This document shows, piece by piece, positions 1-13,389 of a stretch of 64,000 bases of DNA. How positions within the stretch are numbered: position 1 is the stretch's first letter; each line of letters begins with the position of its first letter. The DNA is from Gordionus sp. m RMFG-2023 (lineage: Eukaryota; Nematomorpha; Gordioida; Chordodea; Parachordodidae): contig NC_088778.1 in assembly GCF_954871325.1 (NCBI RefSeq), forward strand, positions 2,699,743-2,763,742, in the 5' to 3' direction. Position numbers and translations under genes: made by a program. The notes under the pieces were generated by a model, which was not told the DNA's origin, made no database searches, and worked only from the letters and a program-made list of their open reading frames with translations.

Positions 1-507
1 TATAAGTGGATAATAACTTATTTATTCCCAATATATATATATAAATAAAAACTAGATTATAAAATATTTATTTTTGCCAAAGGTATTGTCAAAATTGTGA
101 TCAATAACATTTTTCTATATATTTTTTTAAACTTTAATGTTGATTTTTTCATTTTAAACATTTGCGCAAGGAGCAATCTAATTCTAGACCGACGATATAA
201 TAATTTCTAAGCAAATAATGACTTCCGAAAGAATTTCTTAATTTTTGTCAAAATATGGAAAGCTTTATATATAATTAATTCCTTCTTGAGAACCAAATTA
301 AAAACAATGGACCCTGTTATGTGGTTTAATTAAAAATAGGGTTTTAGAAATTTATATATTTTATGTTTTTATATATGTATACATGAGATTTTAAAATTAT
401 ATCAGTAGCAAATGTAAAATATATATTTTTTTAGACCCCTATATTAAAACAAATGAATTCTAAATATTGAGAATTTATTATCCCCTAGAGGCTTTTTTGA
501 TGTGTTT

Positions 508-538
508 TTCCCTCTTTCTTTCTTTCTTTCTTTCTTCT
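508..538. repeat. CTTT microsatellite
   Basis: A short run of about six CTTT units in a pyrimidine-rich stretch. It is simple sequence with no associated reading frame. Confidence 0.8.
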
Positions 539-559
539 TTTCCTAATATTATCTTATTA

Positions 560-1050
560 TATATTATATATTAAAATTAAGGATAAACTTTAAATTACAA
601 AATATTATATTTTATGAGAGATAAATATATTTTTTACATTTTATCCATTGAATATCTAAAAAAATATTATTAAAATTTATAATTAATTTTTCGTATTAAT
701 TGGGAAAATCGTATTATTAGAAACGAATTTAAAACAAAAATGTTATAAAAAACAAATCATTTTTAAGGATAGTATTTTAAATAATTAAATAAACAACAAT
801 TAAATTTGGTAATAGCAAAGGTGAGACTGGCTTACTTGCATTATATGTAACCATGAATAGCAATGCAAATAACTTTGACGAATAGCCATAAAACAAAGTT
901 CATTTTTTTCAAATCAAATTTTTGTAGTGTAAAATTGTATTGAGTAATTCATTAATTTTTCTCGCGTTTATAAATATTTTTCTAATCAAACATACTTAAT
1001 ATTTTAAAATATTTGACTTTGACAGTTATCTAGTTTATTTTTTAATTTTT
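560..1050 (+). repeat. Weak R-B repeat-like segment
   Basis: A GAGAGATAAA-containing stretch near 617 followed by an AT-rich block resembles the start of the R-B blocks at 8.65 and 50.5 kb. As in those blocks it lies upstream of an R-A copy. The match is short and in low-complexity sequence, so the call is tentative. Confidence 0.3.
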
Positions 1051-1539
1051 CGCAATTTTTTTTATAAATAAAATAAAATATCCATTTACTTAGACTTAGA
1101 TGGGTCTGACTAAGATAGAGATTTTCTCGCAATGTGTAAGATTAGGACCTTGCATTAAAAAATTAATTTAGGATCGAGACCTCGAATTATAAATCGTTTT
1201 CCAATATTATTTATTTGTTTGAAATAATTACAAAATTGTTTATTATCTTCAAACTCTTATGCTCTTTATTTTGATTTTTGCATTCACAGTGTGGTAATTC
1301 TGTACATGCTAGAATATATTTCAAATTTTTATCAGACAAAAATTAAAATTCCGATCAGATGAGATCTATTTCAATAAGATCGGATTTGTATTTGAATCTT
1401 CGTAAAATAATATTTCGATTGGTATAATCATTTTTAATTTTTTTCTCAGATCAGGTCGAATGTAAAAAATGGGTTGACGAGCTCTAAATTTTAGTAAATA
1501 TTTGATATATTCATATACAAGTATTTTAAACACAAACCA

Positions 1540-3330
1540 TTGTGCATGACAAAATATGGTCCAGCGTCTAAAAATTTGATTTTAAAATCATATTAATTGA
1601 TTACTTATATTTTATTATACCCTTAGATGATGTAATTCGGATCGACTCGGAGACTAAAATATTAATAAAAGAAACATAATTTCTATTTTATATACCTAGT
1701 CCAGAATATCTTTTGACTTCTCCTAAAAGAAAATATTGTATTATATTTTAAAATGAGATATATTTTAAAATTTAAATTATTTTAATTCATATAAAATATG
1801 ATGTAAAATTATTAAATATTTGTTATCTAATAAATAAAAAATTTAGTTATATATATAGAAATTAAAATAATAATCTATTCAAATTTTTAAAAAAATATTA
1901 ATGTTGTTCTAGTTTGATTACCTAAAGATATTATAAGGGTACCATTAACATCGTCTAAATTAGAATTAAAACAAATTATGTCATAAACTCAAAAAATATT
2001 TTTTTTGCAAAATTAATTCATCTTCTAAGACCAAATTACCTAGTCGTTTTTGAAAAGTAGCTTTATTAATATAAATTTTGAAAGAATTAGCATTGAAGAT
2101 TTATATAAATGAACTTCACTTTGTGTAAATTTTGTGGAATATAGTTTATAATATATGTGTTTAATAAAATATATTTTACTTGAATTTATATTGGATTCTG
2201 TAGTACTTTTTACTACAAATATATATAAATATGCATCAAAAAAAGTGAGAAATAATAAACCAAATATGAGATAATGATAATTATCACTAATTGTAAAATA
2301 ATAATTAAAGAAATGATAATTTATCACCATATAACTCTATATTTTATTCAGAAAACGATTTACTTCTTTGATGCCACAAATGTTTTCAACTATTAGCAAA
2401 ATTTCGAGGTTACGAGCCGTTAAACATTAATAATTAGATTTTATAAGAAAATCTTACGAATAACTAAATTGTACCTTTAGGTTTCATTTCTTGTTCTAAT
2501 AATTTTATATTTAAACTATGGATATAATTTCATAAAATTTTTATACCTATTTCGAGAGTAAGTTTATCATTTCCTGATCCTAATTTATTTGTTTAATAAA
2601 GATAATCATTCTTAAATTACTAATTCCGATTTTCATATTTGAGGCTTAAAAATATATTTAAATATAGTAAATATTAAGTAAAATTCTTTTAAATTGTGAA
2701 AGTAATATACTTTGGATATAATGGTCAACGTATGTCAAGTAAGCTAAAACAAATATAAACTTCTTTATGGGAATTCATATATGCAAAACAAAATACTTTG
2801 TATATAACTAGTAACTTTTTCTAAATTGAATAAAAATAATTATAAATATTGACTGAATACCATAATATAATTAAATCAAAATTAATATTTGAAAAAAAAT
2901 AATTAGCATTTTTTATACATGAGATTCTTAACATAACTATTTAGTAAACCTTCTTTGATGTCTATAATAATGCTATCTATAATTCAATTATAAATCGAAT
3001 TTAAGGTAATATTTAATGCTATAAATTCAATAAATAATACCTTCATTTTCACAGGAGAAGTCTTGACCCACTTAAATATTAAATATTAATTTTTATAATA
3101 TGAAATATAAGTTATGATGACATACTTTTAGCGCGCCGGCAAATCACGACATTTGGAGCTAAATAAGTATTAATTAAATCGTTGTTATCCGGTATATCGA
3201 TATAATATATAATAAATGATATAAGAGAAGGCTTTAATTCTCTTTAATAGAATAAAAGTAGATAATTGTTTAAAAATCTGTTGTTTTTTTTTGAATTCCT
3301 GAAAAAATTGTAATTTTTTAGTTAGAATTA
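1540..3330 (+). repeat. Dispersed repeat R-A, copy 1
   Basis: Non-coding AT-rich repeat. It matches 21.49-22.15, 26.65-29.18 and 40.56-42.56 kb on the same strand, and more weakly 13.39-14.90 and 53.84-55.08 kb. Shared landmarks, in order: GCGTCTAAAA near 1563, GATTACCTAAAGATATT near 1916, a GTAGCTTTATTAATA box near 2056, a GAGTAAG-then-CCTGATCCTAA box near 2555-2582, ATTCCGATTTTCA near 2622, and a GACCCACTTAAAT then CGACATTTGGA tail near 3064-3155. I saw no terminal inverted repeats and no long reading frame. The 96-codon open stretch on the minus strand at 2040-2330 is AT-driven and not credible as a gene. Family type unknown. Confidence 0.6.
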
Positions 3331-5060
3331 TATATTAAATTTGTATCAATTAAGATTTGTATAGTAAAAATTTAAAATCAAATATTAGTTTAACTAAATA
3401 TAATGATATTGATTATATTCAATTTTTTTAGTTTATTTTTAAGATTTCGCCATTCCAGGTTTGAATCATAGAACCTCTTTATTAGCCTAAGAACATGAAA
3501 TTTATGATAGATGGCTTATTTTATAAAAATTATTTTAATTTCTAATTTTTTATAAGTTAATCAAATGGGTTGTTGATCTTTTATACCATTACTATATCAA
3601 AATGTGGTGCTGTAGACACGTATGGAAAAACACTTTTATATATATGTTTGATCATAGAAGATAACTCTAATACAAAAATATATATTATATCCTATATTTA
3701 TTTCTAAATATAACAACATGTTGATTCTCTAAAAATATCACATTCGAAACAAAATAGAATACAGAAATTAATTTCAAAAATAAGGCTAACATTGACACAA
3801 CCTAAGAGTTAATATGATAAATTATGATGATTTTTCAAAATAATATATTTTTTTATCCCGATTTTTTCATGTTATATTTTCTTTTCATTAATCTAATTCA
3901 ATATATATATTTTAATTAAAATATTTTCCTACAATTATATTTTCCATGCATCGTTTAAATTTTATTTAAAAAATATGCCATCATTTATCACTCATTAATA
4001 AATAAAATTGAAATTAAAAAATTCTATATTTGTAATGAGCAAATGAGTTATGGTTCAAACGCGAACTTGTAAAAACTAAGCTATTTTTTTTACAGATAAA
4101 TTCAAAAATATTCTATATTTTTATTATCACTAATTATATATTAGCATATAATATTTTTTAATTAGAGTTTATTATTTTGTTCATTATTCTTAAATTAAAT
4201 TTATCAGAAACACACTGATATGAGATATCTGGTCTTGATGCCAATAAAATATATAAAAATGGAATATAATTTTTTTTAAATTAATATTACCGTCACTAAT
4301 TATTCTTTGAACTATTAATAAAAATGATATGAATATTACTCTAATATCCGATAAATATTCTTATAAAGTCTTTTGATACGTTTTATTAAAACAATGTTGC
4401 ATCCATTGTGTATTAATTATTTATGTTCTAATAGCAATATTTATCTTCATTGCAATATAAAATTAAGAAATATCCAGTAGTTAATCTTGTTTTCAATATA
4501 ATGAACTATAATTTGAACTATAATATTAAAAATTTATATTCAAGAAAAATAGATGTTAAACTCTTTTCTTATAATAGATTTTGATTTTATTATTTTTCTC
4601 AGAATCAGAATTTATATTTAGGAATGATTTTTATAATTAGTCAGAATAAATTTTTGGGAATTCTCTTGGACTAGGAAATTTTTTATTACCTTAGAATGAT
4701 ATTTACAAAATGCAATTTGACGATGGATGAGTTCTTCTTCCCCTCCCCATGGCTATGTTTCTGATTATTTTATTAATTATAAAAGTAAAGCATCTGAGTG
4801 GATTTCACATTTATGTTAGATATTTCATTATGTTAGAAATGGTAACTTGGAAAATAAGTTTTAATTTTATGTAGTGAAGTAATCTTATTGTAATTTCTTT
4901 TTTATAGATATTTTAATAACTAAAGTTTTCTAAAAATATTTAAAGTTACGAGTTCATTCATTTAGTTTAAAATAAATCAAAGTTACGAGTTTAATTTTAT
5001 TTAATTTATTTTAAAATTTTTACAAATATTTTAAAACTAAAAAATTAGGTTTATATAATT
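3331..5060. other. AT-rich spacer, nothing recognised
   Basis: Low-complexity AT-rich sequence with many short A and T runs. No reading frame with recognisable protein similarity, no tandem repeat and no RNA gene was seen. A short less AT-rich patch (4725-4755, CCCCTCCCCATGG) stands out only in composition. Confidence 0.6.
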
Positions 5061-5181
5061 AATTTCATATTAACATAATAATTTATATAAAAAAATCAAT
5101 CTTCACAATTTATAAAAAAAATTAATTTATATAAACATAAAAAAAACAATTTAAAGGTTAGTATTAATCGGTCATATAAAC
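5061..5181 (+). repeat. Direct repeat, left copy, flanking Gypsy fossil
   Basis: A stretch of about 118 bp containing CAATCTTCACAATTTAT and ending with GTTAGTATTAATCGGTCATAT. It recurs almost unchanged, in the same orientation, at 7030-7147, bracketing the Ty3/Gypsy remains. It may be a terminal-repeat remnant of that element or a duplication of surrounding repeat. The sequence alone does not decide. Confidence 0.75.
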
Positions 5182-7029
5182 ATTCCACCCTTTAAAAAAT
5201 GATCTCCATTTAGGTTTTTCTTGCATGTGAATCTTATTGTGCAGTCAACGTTTCTTGATGGTTATATTGTCATCCTTTTGCTATTGAAAGTTTATTTTAA
5301 GAAAAATGATTTATTATATATATATGTGTATATTTTTAGTCTTTATTTCATTATAAAATTATCGATTTTTTGGAAAAATTATATTCCTACTAGGTTTTTA
5401 ACTAAAAATTCTCTTTTCTTGTACTTCTAAATTTGGATCATCATTTTTTCTAAAACTTACATTAAAAGGTACTGCATTTTCAGCATTTGTTTTCACATAT
5501 GTCGTTTCATCTAGAGGTGTGCTACTCTTAGACCTTTTTTTAATTTTAAATGTCTTCTAACAATCAACTTCAAATTTAAATTCCCATCTTTATGTTTTAT
5601 CGTGCCTTTGTCCCACATATTTTCCTTGAAGGTTTTGTACCACACTTTGTCACCATTCATAATGTTTCTATTTGACGATAAATTGCGATCAAATTCCTTC
5701 ACCTTATCTTCTTGCGGTTAAAATAGATCCCATCTGGTTCTTATAGTTCTGTTGAACATCACTTCGCTTGGTATCTTGTTGGTTGTCGCGTTTGGTGTGT
5801 TGCAATAATTAAATAAGAACTTTTCTAAAGCTATATCTAAATCTATTTTATTATTACTTTCCATATTCCTTTTCTTTCATATTTTCATTGATCTTATCAT
5901 TAGCTCACACTGACCATTAGACTGTTGGTGGTGAGGTGCGGTAAAAATTTGATCAATACCATAATCCAAAAAATTTTAAACAAGCTACTTGTAAAATTTG
6001 TACCATTATCGCTGATTATCACTAAGGTATACCAAACAAACTGATTATCTTCATCAATTATTTAATTGTAGACTCAGTGGTTATAACTCTCATTTTTCTA
6101 GTAATAGGGAATTTACTAAGCGTCAACACATACCAAGAAATTGCTACCTTCAAACTGTGCAAAGTCGATGTGCAAACGTTCGAACACTTTTATAATGTTT
6201 CCCATGGATTTTGTACGTTATGAGGATTGTCCGCATATTTATAACACGTATCACAGTTTTTCATTTCCTGATCTATTTCAGCGTTTAGACCAGGCCACCA
6301 CAAATAATCTCTAACCACTAATTTCGTTTTTCCTGCACCAAGATGCCCTTTATGTAATTCCTGTAATATCTCCTTTCTCATATTTTTCGGTATTATGATC
6401 CTATTCTCTTTAAAACAACAATCTTTAGTTAAGCTCAGTTACATTTCCATATTTTTATATATTTTATTCTTAATTTGTTCATGATTCTTTATATTATTAA
6501 TTACCTCCATTAAATCGATATCAAAACTAGTTTCTTGAACTATTCTTTTAAAATTTATAGATAAGTCCGAAAATTTGACATCAATTATATCATCATCTAT
6601 CTCTTGTACCATTTCTTCTGTGTTCATTGGGGTAATCTAGACAAACAATCCGGTACTACATTTCGCTTCCCGGGTCTATACATTATCGTAAAGTCATAAG
6701 CTCCCATAGCCAAACTCCATTTTTAAAGTCGCATGGAGGAATTATCCTTGAGTACCTTCGTAAATATATAAACGAGTGGCTTGTGATCTGTGATTATAGT
6801 AAATCTCGTACCAATTAAATATTATTGACACTTTTTTCCCGCTTATATAACAGGTAAAGATTCCCTTTCTAAATTAGTGTAATTAAACTCTGATTTTAAT
6901 AAAGCTCTTGACGCAAAAGATTCTCTTTACCATCACCTTCAATATGAAATAAGACTGCGCCTAGACATTTCTTTGAAGCATCAGTTGCAATGCCTATTGG
7001 TAGATCCGGATTATAAAAATATATAACAA
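5182..7029 (-). mobile_element. Ty3/Gypsy-type LTR retrotransposon fossil (pol: RNase H and integrase parts)
   Basis: On the minus strand, from high to low coordinates, the sequence carries remains of a retroelement RNase H (motif ATDASKKCLGAVLFH near 6990-6950), the linker before the integrase, an HHCC-type integrase zinc-binding domain (HKGHLGAGKT...WWPGL...C..C, 6381-6190), part of the integrase core (about 6180-5800) and a basic C-terminal tail (about 5702-5511). This order, RNase H then integrase, is that of Ty3/Gypsy elements. In a working element the integrase joins element DNA to the host chromosome. The copy is broken, with several breaks, and only the back part of pol is present. 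It looks old. Direct repeats of about 118 bp lie at both edges. Confidence 0.85.
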
Positions 7030-7147
7030 TTTTCATATTGACATAATATTTTATATAAAAAAATCAATCTTCACAATTTATAAAAAAAATCAATTTATAT
7101 AAACATAAAAAAAAATTTAAAGGTTAGTATTAATCGGTCATATCAAC
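7030..7147 (+). repeat. Direct repeat, right copy, flanking Gypsy fossil
   Basis: Same-orientation counterpart of 5061-5181. The two differ by a handful of substitutions and a few A-run length changes, so they come from one sequence. The right copy abuts the RNase H end of the Gypsy fossil. Confidence 0.75.
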
Positions 7148-8640
7148 AATAACATTTTAACAAGTTTTAAGAGAAGAGTCAAATTTGTAATAATTTTATA
7201 ATTTATCAAACTATTCATTATATATACATTTTTAAATAGTCAATATAAACAATTATTAAATACTGTGTCCAAAATGTATTGAAAGAAATTTTTTAATTTT
7301 TACAAATTAATAAAATTATGAATATGTTAGGAATACCTTAATTTTTTTATAAAGTTTTTTTTAAAATAAAGAAAAACAAAAAAGACGAAAAAACAGAATA
7401 AAACAGAATAAAATAAGAAAAATAACCATGCCACTAAATACTTTAATATTTTTTACTAGTTTTTTCATAAAAATTATACAAATTTATAAAAGCAACTTAT
7501 ATATAATTTACTTAATATTTATAAATTTATATATATGACGAAATATGGTTCACAACATTATTTTATTTTTACTTTAAATAGCTTAAGCTATTTATTTCTA
7601 TAAAATTTATTTATTTATATTTTTGATATTTAGGACACAACCTAAGAAAATAATAATCAAGTTAGGCACGAGTTACATAAATAAGCAAAATAATAAAATT
7701 GAGTATGCAAATTAAATTGAATACAATAAAGAATTTCAATTTATAGAAAAATAATATAATTTTAACACAAATAAAACAAAAAGAATTAATTAAAGGAATA
7801 TCGAACACTTTTGATTAACGAATACTTACATATAATAATTAGTAATAGCAGGAAATATAAATATATATATATATATAAACTAGGAATAAGACAAAGAGGA
7901 CAATAACCAAAGTGGGGTATACCTATAAAATAAATAAAAAAAATTTTAAATTAATTAGAGCCTTTTAGCGTTCCTTTTTTAAAAAGCTAGCGCCTATAAA
8001 ACATTTTTTACATTTATATTACTATTTATTCTAATAGGAATATTAACACCTAGATTTCAATATCTACTCAATATTTATATATCTTTTTTTTTAATATAAG
8101 GCTCTAGGATCATATTATTTGTTAAAATATGTATTAAAATTAATTTACTACATCAAATTAAAACTTCTATTCCAAGCCAATTTGTATAGTACAATAAATA
8201 TCTAACACAAATGTGAAACATAAATGCTTTACCTTCATAACCAATAAGAAATTACTAAAAGGACTCCAATTGATAATTTTAGATTTGCTTAAGTCGGAAT
8301 AAAATAATAATGCATTTGTTTAAATAAGTGCATTTAAAAATTTGGTACTTATTTTTAAAAAAATAGAATGTTAATCATTTAAAATTTGTTCTAATTTTAA
8401 AAGATTACTTTATCATCCAAAGCATTTATCTAACGATGTCCGTTTAATTAGCACTTATATAAAATCAGGGTTATTGAAAATAAATTACAAAAATTTAGGC
8501 ATTATTAGAGTAAAAATAAGGAAAATATAAAAACGAATAATAAAATTAAAAATTTATATTTGAAAAATTTAATAACTTATATAATATTTTTTTTTAATTT
8601 TAAGCAAGGTATATTAAAATAAATCCAAATATAATCTTCG
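7148..8640. other. AT-rich spacer, nothing recognised
   Basis: No gene or element was recognised. Contents include an AAAACAGAATAA-type purine-rich patch (7370-7425) and an AT dinucleotide run at 7859-7877. A short element with no coding trace cannot be excluded in such low-complexity sequence. Confidence 0.6.
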
Positions 8641-8649
8641 AATTATAAC

Positions 8650-11090
8650 ATATTTTCAGATAAATAATTGTTTACCTTTTTGCCATTGAATTCCTAAATA
8701 AAATTATGTAAAATTTGATTATAAATGAGATGAAATGGAAACAAAAATAAAATATTACAATTTTGAGTTTTTTTTATTATTAATAAAATATATTTATTAT
8801 AGCAAAAGTTTATTAGTTTTCCAAAATTAAGGTAGTATTTAATAAAATGATTATCAATATGAACCTTAAATATATTATACTTATAAAAATTATCTTCCAT
8901 TAATGGATATAATTGCGAACTCTGGTATCATTTTAAAAAATGGTTACAAAATCCATATATAGAGTTTATTCCAATCGAATTGGAGTAAAATTATAAAAAT
9001 TAAGCTTCCATAAAAATAAGTATTCCATTTTATTAAGATAAAAAGGATATTGTGCATTGGCGATTATTTAGATTAAATATATTCAATTATTTGGAATCGA
9101 AAGAAACAACAATTTTGGATTTTAGTAGATTTTTTTATAATTGAGAGGTGTGGCGGAAGTGAAGGTTGGTAGGGGAGATTAAAAGAGAAATTTTGCTCAA
9201 AGTCACAGTCTATATCCGTAGAATTCTAAAATATATTTTTAAATTCGATAGTAACAAAAGTCATATTAATAGACGTAAATCTAAAAAAATATGCTGACTA
9301 ATAAAATATATTTTTTTCCAAAACATATATTAAAAAAAAACAAAATCTTTTATTTAATTTAAGTATGTATGACCCATATACACTTGAATTGGTAAAATTC
9401 TGTGAATATTCCTCTGTTGAGACGTCTGTGATTATCGTAGCTCTTATTCCATTGATTTGAATTAATTAAAGGTTTGAGATTTTAAGGAAACACATGTTTC
9501 TGATGCCACCGTAGTAAACATTAGATTGTCTTAATTGTATTCATTAGTTTTTAAGTTTTCATCTCTCATGATGGAGTTAGTAAGAATGTATAAATCCAAG
9601 CAAAGAGTATTCACATGTAGTATTATTATTTATATTTAGTATTTCCTAAATATGTTGCAAATTTTAATGTAAAAAAACACTTAATAACATTTTATCTTCA
9701 AAAAGCAAAAAATATATCGAATTTTATTTTTAATTATCCTCCCGGTTCAAAACCCTTATCTTAAAGGCAAATTTTTAACTAATTGCCTTTTTAGTAAGTT
9801 CACTACCTGCTTCTTACTTTGCATTCCCGAAATATAGAGGATGGGGTTGAGACATTCACAATTATTATATAAGGCTCTGCTAATTTAAATTATATAAAAA
9901 TATTTAAAGTAGGAATATTTTAGAATTAAATTTCAAGGGTCAACAAATTAAAAAACTCTGAAGAACCTTGCCAAAGTATATGTTTTATAAGAAAAATCAC
10001 GATATCTATGAAAGCGACCTAGGTTTACCCATTAATTTTTAAAAAAATTGCACAATAAATGATGAATAATATTCTAATTCTTTTATATTATTTATTGATT
10101 GATTAATTCTTTTTAGTAATTTTTTTTTGAATTGATTAATTTTTGATTTCCGCGTTAATAGATTATTATATATTTAAATTTGTGTTAGTATTAATAAAGC
10201 TATATCTTATTTTAAGAAGCTATTTTTTCTTAAAAAAAGTCAAGAAAAATGTCGCAAGCCCTATAATTCTGCTCAGAGTTTGAACAAAGATTTGGACATC
10301 CTTTAGCAAATTCTCAAGGCTCATGCAAAATATTATTGGAAAATTTTGAGTTACGTTTTAAAATGGCTCTAATCGAGCTGTTTAAAAACACTATAAAAGA
10401 TATATTTAAAGTATTTAGTGTACTTACTATATTCATATTCCGAAGGTACACAGATTAGTAATAATGATATTTCAAGTTAAAATATAAATTCATGTTTTTT
10501 TTATTTATCTAAAATCATAAATCAACCATTACAAAAATTATAAAATTATCAAAAAAATAAAATTAATGAATTCAAAATTTTTATTAACAATTATTTTTTA
10601 TAAATCGAAATAGTAAAATTTGGTTTAAAATAAATATCATTATCAAACTTTTAATGTTTTTCTCAGAAAATTAATTAGGTTAAAAATATCCATAAATTAA
10701 CGCAGTCTTAGCTTCCTATTCGTTAACCAGTTATATATTTTTAATATTAATAAATTTAAAATTTAAGATACCATTATGCTGTATAAAGTATGCGTAAACA
10801 TCTAAAAATATTTTTCAAATCATAAGATTAATTTAATTTTTATTTAAAAAATTTACTTCTTGACATAATTGTTAAGTTGGGGGAGACTATTATATTATAA
10901 AATAAAATAAGCATCCGATTTTAAAAATAATTTAATACCATATCTCCGGAATACTTCGGTTCTTCCTGAAAATAATATAATATTTGTTTTGATATTCATA
11001 TTGAGGCAATGATTGTGTGTTAGTAATTAAATTTTTTCAATCTAAGCCATATAGACTTTGACAAAAAATTAATAAGATATATGCAAAAAA
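8650..11090 (+). repeat. Dispersed repeat R-B, copy 1
   Basis: A non-coding block matching 50.52-52.05 kb in the same order and strand. Shared landmarks are TTGAATTCCTAAATAA (8687), GATTATCAATATGAAC (8849), ACCATTATGCTGTATAA (10770), and a CGGAATACTTC..TTCTTCCTGAAAA box (10947-10975) followed by TTTGTTTTGATATT. In both places R-B is followed by a diverged R-A block, so R-B and R-A may be parts of one long unit. The first copy is longer because of inserted sequence, including a hAT-type MITE at about 10.2-10.4 kb. The 68-codon open stretch at 8694-8900 is not conserved in the second copy. Confidence 0.55.
10200..10391 (+). mobile_element. Decayed hAT-type MITE
   Basis: Diverged relative of the intact MITE at 22555-22780. 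It shares GATTTGGACATCC, a CTCAAGGCT box and a right end reading ATGGCTCTAATCGAGCTGTTTAAA, which corresponds to the CGGCTCAAAACGAGCCGTTTAA terminus of the intact copy. The left end is almost unrecognisable. Confidence 0.6.
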
Positions 11091-11189
11091 ATTATAAATA
11101 GGCTGTCATTAAGTTCTAATAAAATATAGTTATTTTCAAAAATTATATATGGTTGGACAATTAATTAACCAAATTTAAGATTTTTAAAT

Positions 11190-12720
11190 GGGATAACCTC
11201 TAAGAATTCGTACTCCCGCCCTTAAAGAGTTTATTGAATAAGGATCTAGCCAATGGTGTAAAAGGTAATCAATGTGGCTTTCACAACTGGTAAATATTAA
11301 TATTTCTGTCGTCTAGAATATAAAAATTCTGCTGTATTTATGACAGATTTTGTTCAAGCAAAATGGAATCGAGAGGTATATTGGTATTTATGCACTATGA
11401 TTATGATGATAACAAATTCGACATAGATAGCGGAGATCTTAAACTAAAATTAACGTTTTTAGAGAGGAAATGGCTTCATTCCAAGCAATATATGTAAACT
11501 TGATATTAATGAAATCATTAAAAATCACTTTCAGTCTGCTAACTAGATGAGATTAAATATCGTGATATTTTGAAGCACCTATCTTTATTTAATTAGCTTG
11601 TTTAGAAACATAATTTAAGAAGAATAAGTATGCTAGACACTTGTGAGCCTGCTAGATATAAACTCTGAACTTAATCTTTTATAGACAACGCTGACTGATT
11701 GATATCGGCATTTTTTTTGTTAAAGCAACAAGCCTGGCTTCAATAAAGAGAGTCTAAAAATTCTTAGGTTTTTCCTAATAATAATCTTGTTACATAAATA
11801 ACTAGGTAAATAGGTTTGATTGGTCAGGATTGGAATAGTTACAATTTGTAGAAAGATAGGTTTGATGCTTTCAAAACTTTGAGCAGCTTTCTTAAGAAAA
11901 AATTTGATTGATTTGAAATGAGATATCTGAATAAAAAGATTAAACTTTAAAAAAAAAAAAAAAAAAAAAATTTTGATGATTGTTATATCTTTGATAATGT
12001 CTTGTAGCTTTTGGAGAGACCTTAAGTCCGTTGGAGCCAGTGCGTCAAAGGAGGTGCATAGTCTAAGAACAAGGTTTATGTATAAGTTGTTTATTTTATT
12101 ATAAAATAGATAATCATGAAGTTTTAATATATGGATGATGATAAATATTTAATAAAAAATAAAGAAAAGGTTCTATAAAGTGATTGATACTATATATGTC
12201 TGCAATATATATTTTTAGATCATTTTTTTAATCCGGAAGTAATAGAATGTTGGCTCTTTGTATTTAATAGAGAACTAAGCGAAATAAGCTTGTAGAGAAC
12301 TATAAGGAATAAAGCCAACGGGATCATCTTTGTCCATTAACACTGTGAGCCCTTACATGAATATTCTTAAGTTTTAACTGCAAATTTACATTTTATTCTT
12401 ATATTGTATTTTATTATAACATTTAAATTTCTGATTAAGCAGAATGAATAAGTGCAATTATTTGATGTGTTTATGATACAATCAAAATTAGAATACTTCA
12501 CCTATAAATGTTTTTCCATTCATTTAAGTTTAATGCCTTCATCTCTCTAGTTTAGTGCTTTCAGATATAATGGTTAGCACTTATATATGACATATTGGTT
12601 TAATAAACTCTGCTTTATATATTTTCCTGTGGAGGGAGATATACAAATCTTGGACAGGAGTTAAGCAATATAATGCTGTTTTAAACAAGCTTTGACTTCT
12701 TAAGTAATTTATGAGCTTCA
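11190..12720. other. Less AT-rich block with possible decayed LINE RT and an A22 run
   Basis: Composition is clearly less AT-biased than the surroundings. On the plus strand, short frames read NQCGF (near 11260) and then VFMTDFVQAK (near 11336-11365). These resemble the spacing of LINE reverse-transcriptase motifs (QCGFR, then FVDFxxAFD), but stops break every frame and no catalytic pair is seen. A run of 22 A residues at 11949-11970 could be a retroposed tail on the plus strand. I rate this as a possible, heavily decayed retroposon. Confidence 0.25.
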
Positions 12721-13389
12721 GTTTTATATTCTCCTTCTATTATTTTTGTTAATTCAAATTTATATAAATAATGTCTATACTTTAGCTATTTCAAAATAAT
12801 TTTTCATAGATAGAGAACAGTGATTTTTACTTTATTTTACTAAAAAAAAATTATAATTATATACCCAGCAATCATAAAGATTAGACTAACATCAATTATT
12901 TTAAACTCTTTTAGATCTTTGCAGATTAATATATTACCTAGTTATATCTAACTTTATCAATTAGCTATTATCCTAGTTAAAATTTAAGTACTTTAAACGT
13001 GTGATATAAGCCTATATCCTCTCTAATGTAATAGATACCTCAGATTTCTTAAAAAAAAATTTTTTTTAATGGTTTATTATAAACCTCAGTATAAAATCCC
13101 TTTCCAATTCTGTTTTTAGACCTTATTTTGTCAATTAACTTTTTACATAATATTCATTATAACTTTAATAATACAAACTTACAATGAGTTATTTAAAAAT
13201 GAAAGTTTAAATGTGCCTTTTTGATTCAAAAATAAGTTCATAAAATTTTTTTGCAAAAAATATAACTAAGCATAATATAGGGACTGAAGAAAAACTTGGT
13301 TTATTTACCTATTTTATTGTAGTAACAAATTTTAAAAATAACTAGGATGTTTTTATTTATCCCACTCAAATTTTAATGTAATTAAATTT

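Noticed and set aside
2040-2330. Minus-strand 96-codon open stretch as a gene
   Set aside because: Composition is Tyr, Phe, Ile, Leu, Lys as expected from AT-rich noise; it lies in a non-coding repeat and is not kept in the other copies.
5221-5430. Plus-strand 69-codon open stretch as a small membrane protein
   Set aside because: Hydrophobicity follows from T-rich codons; no similarity or context supports it.
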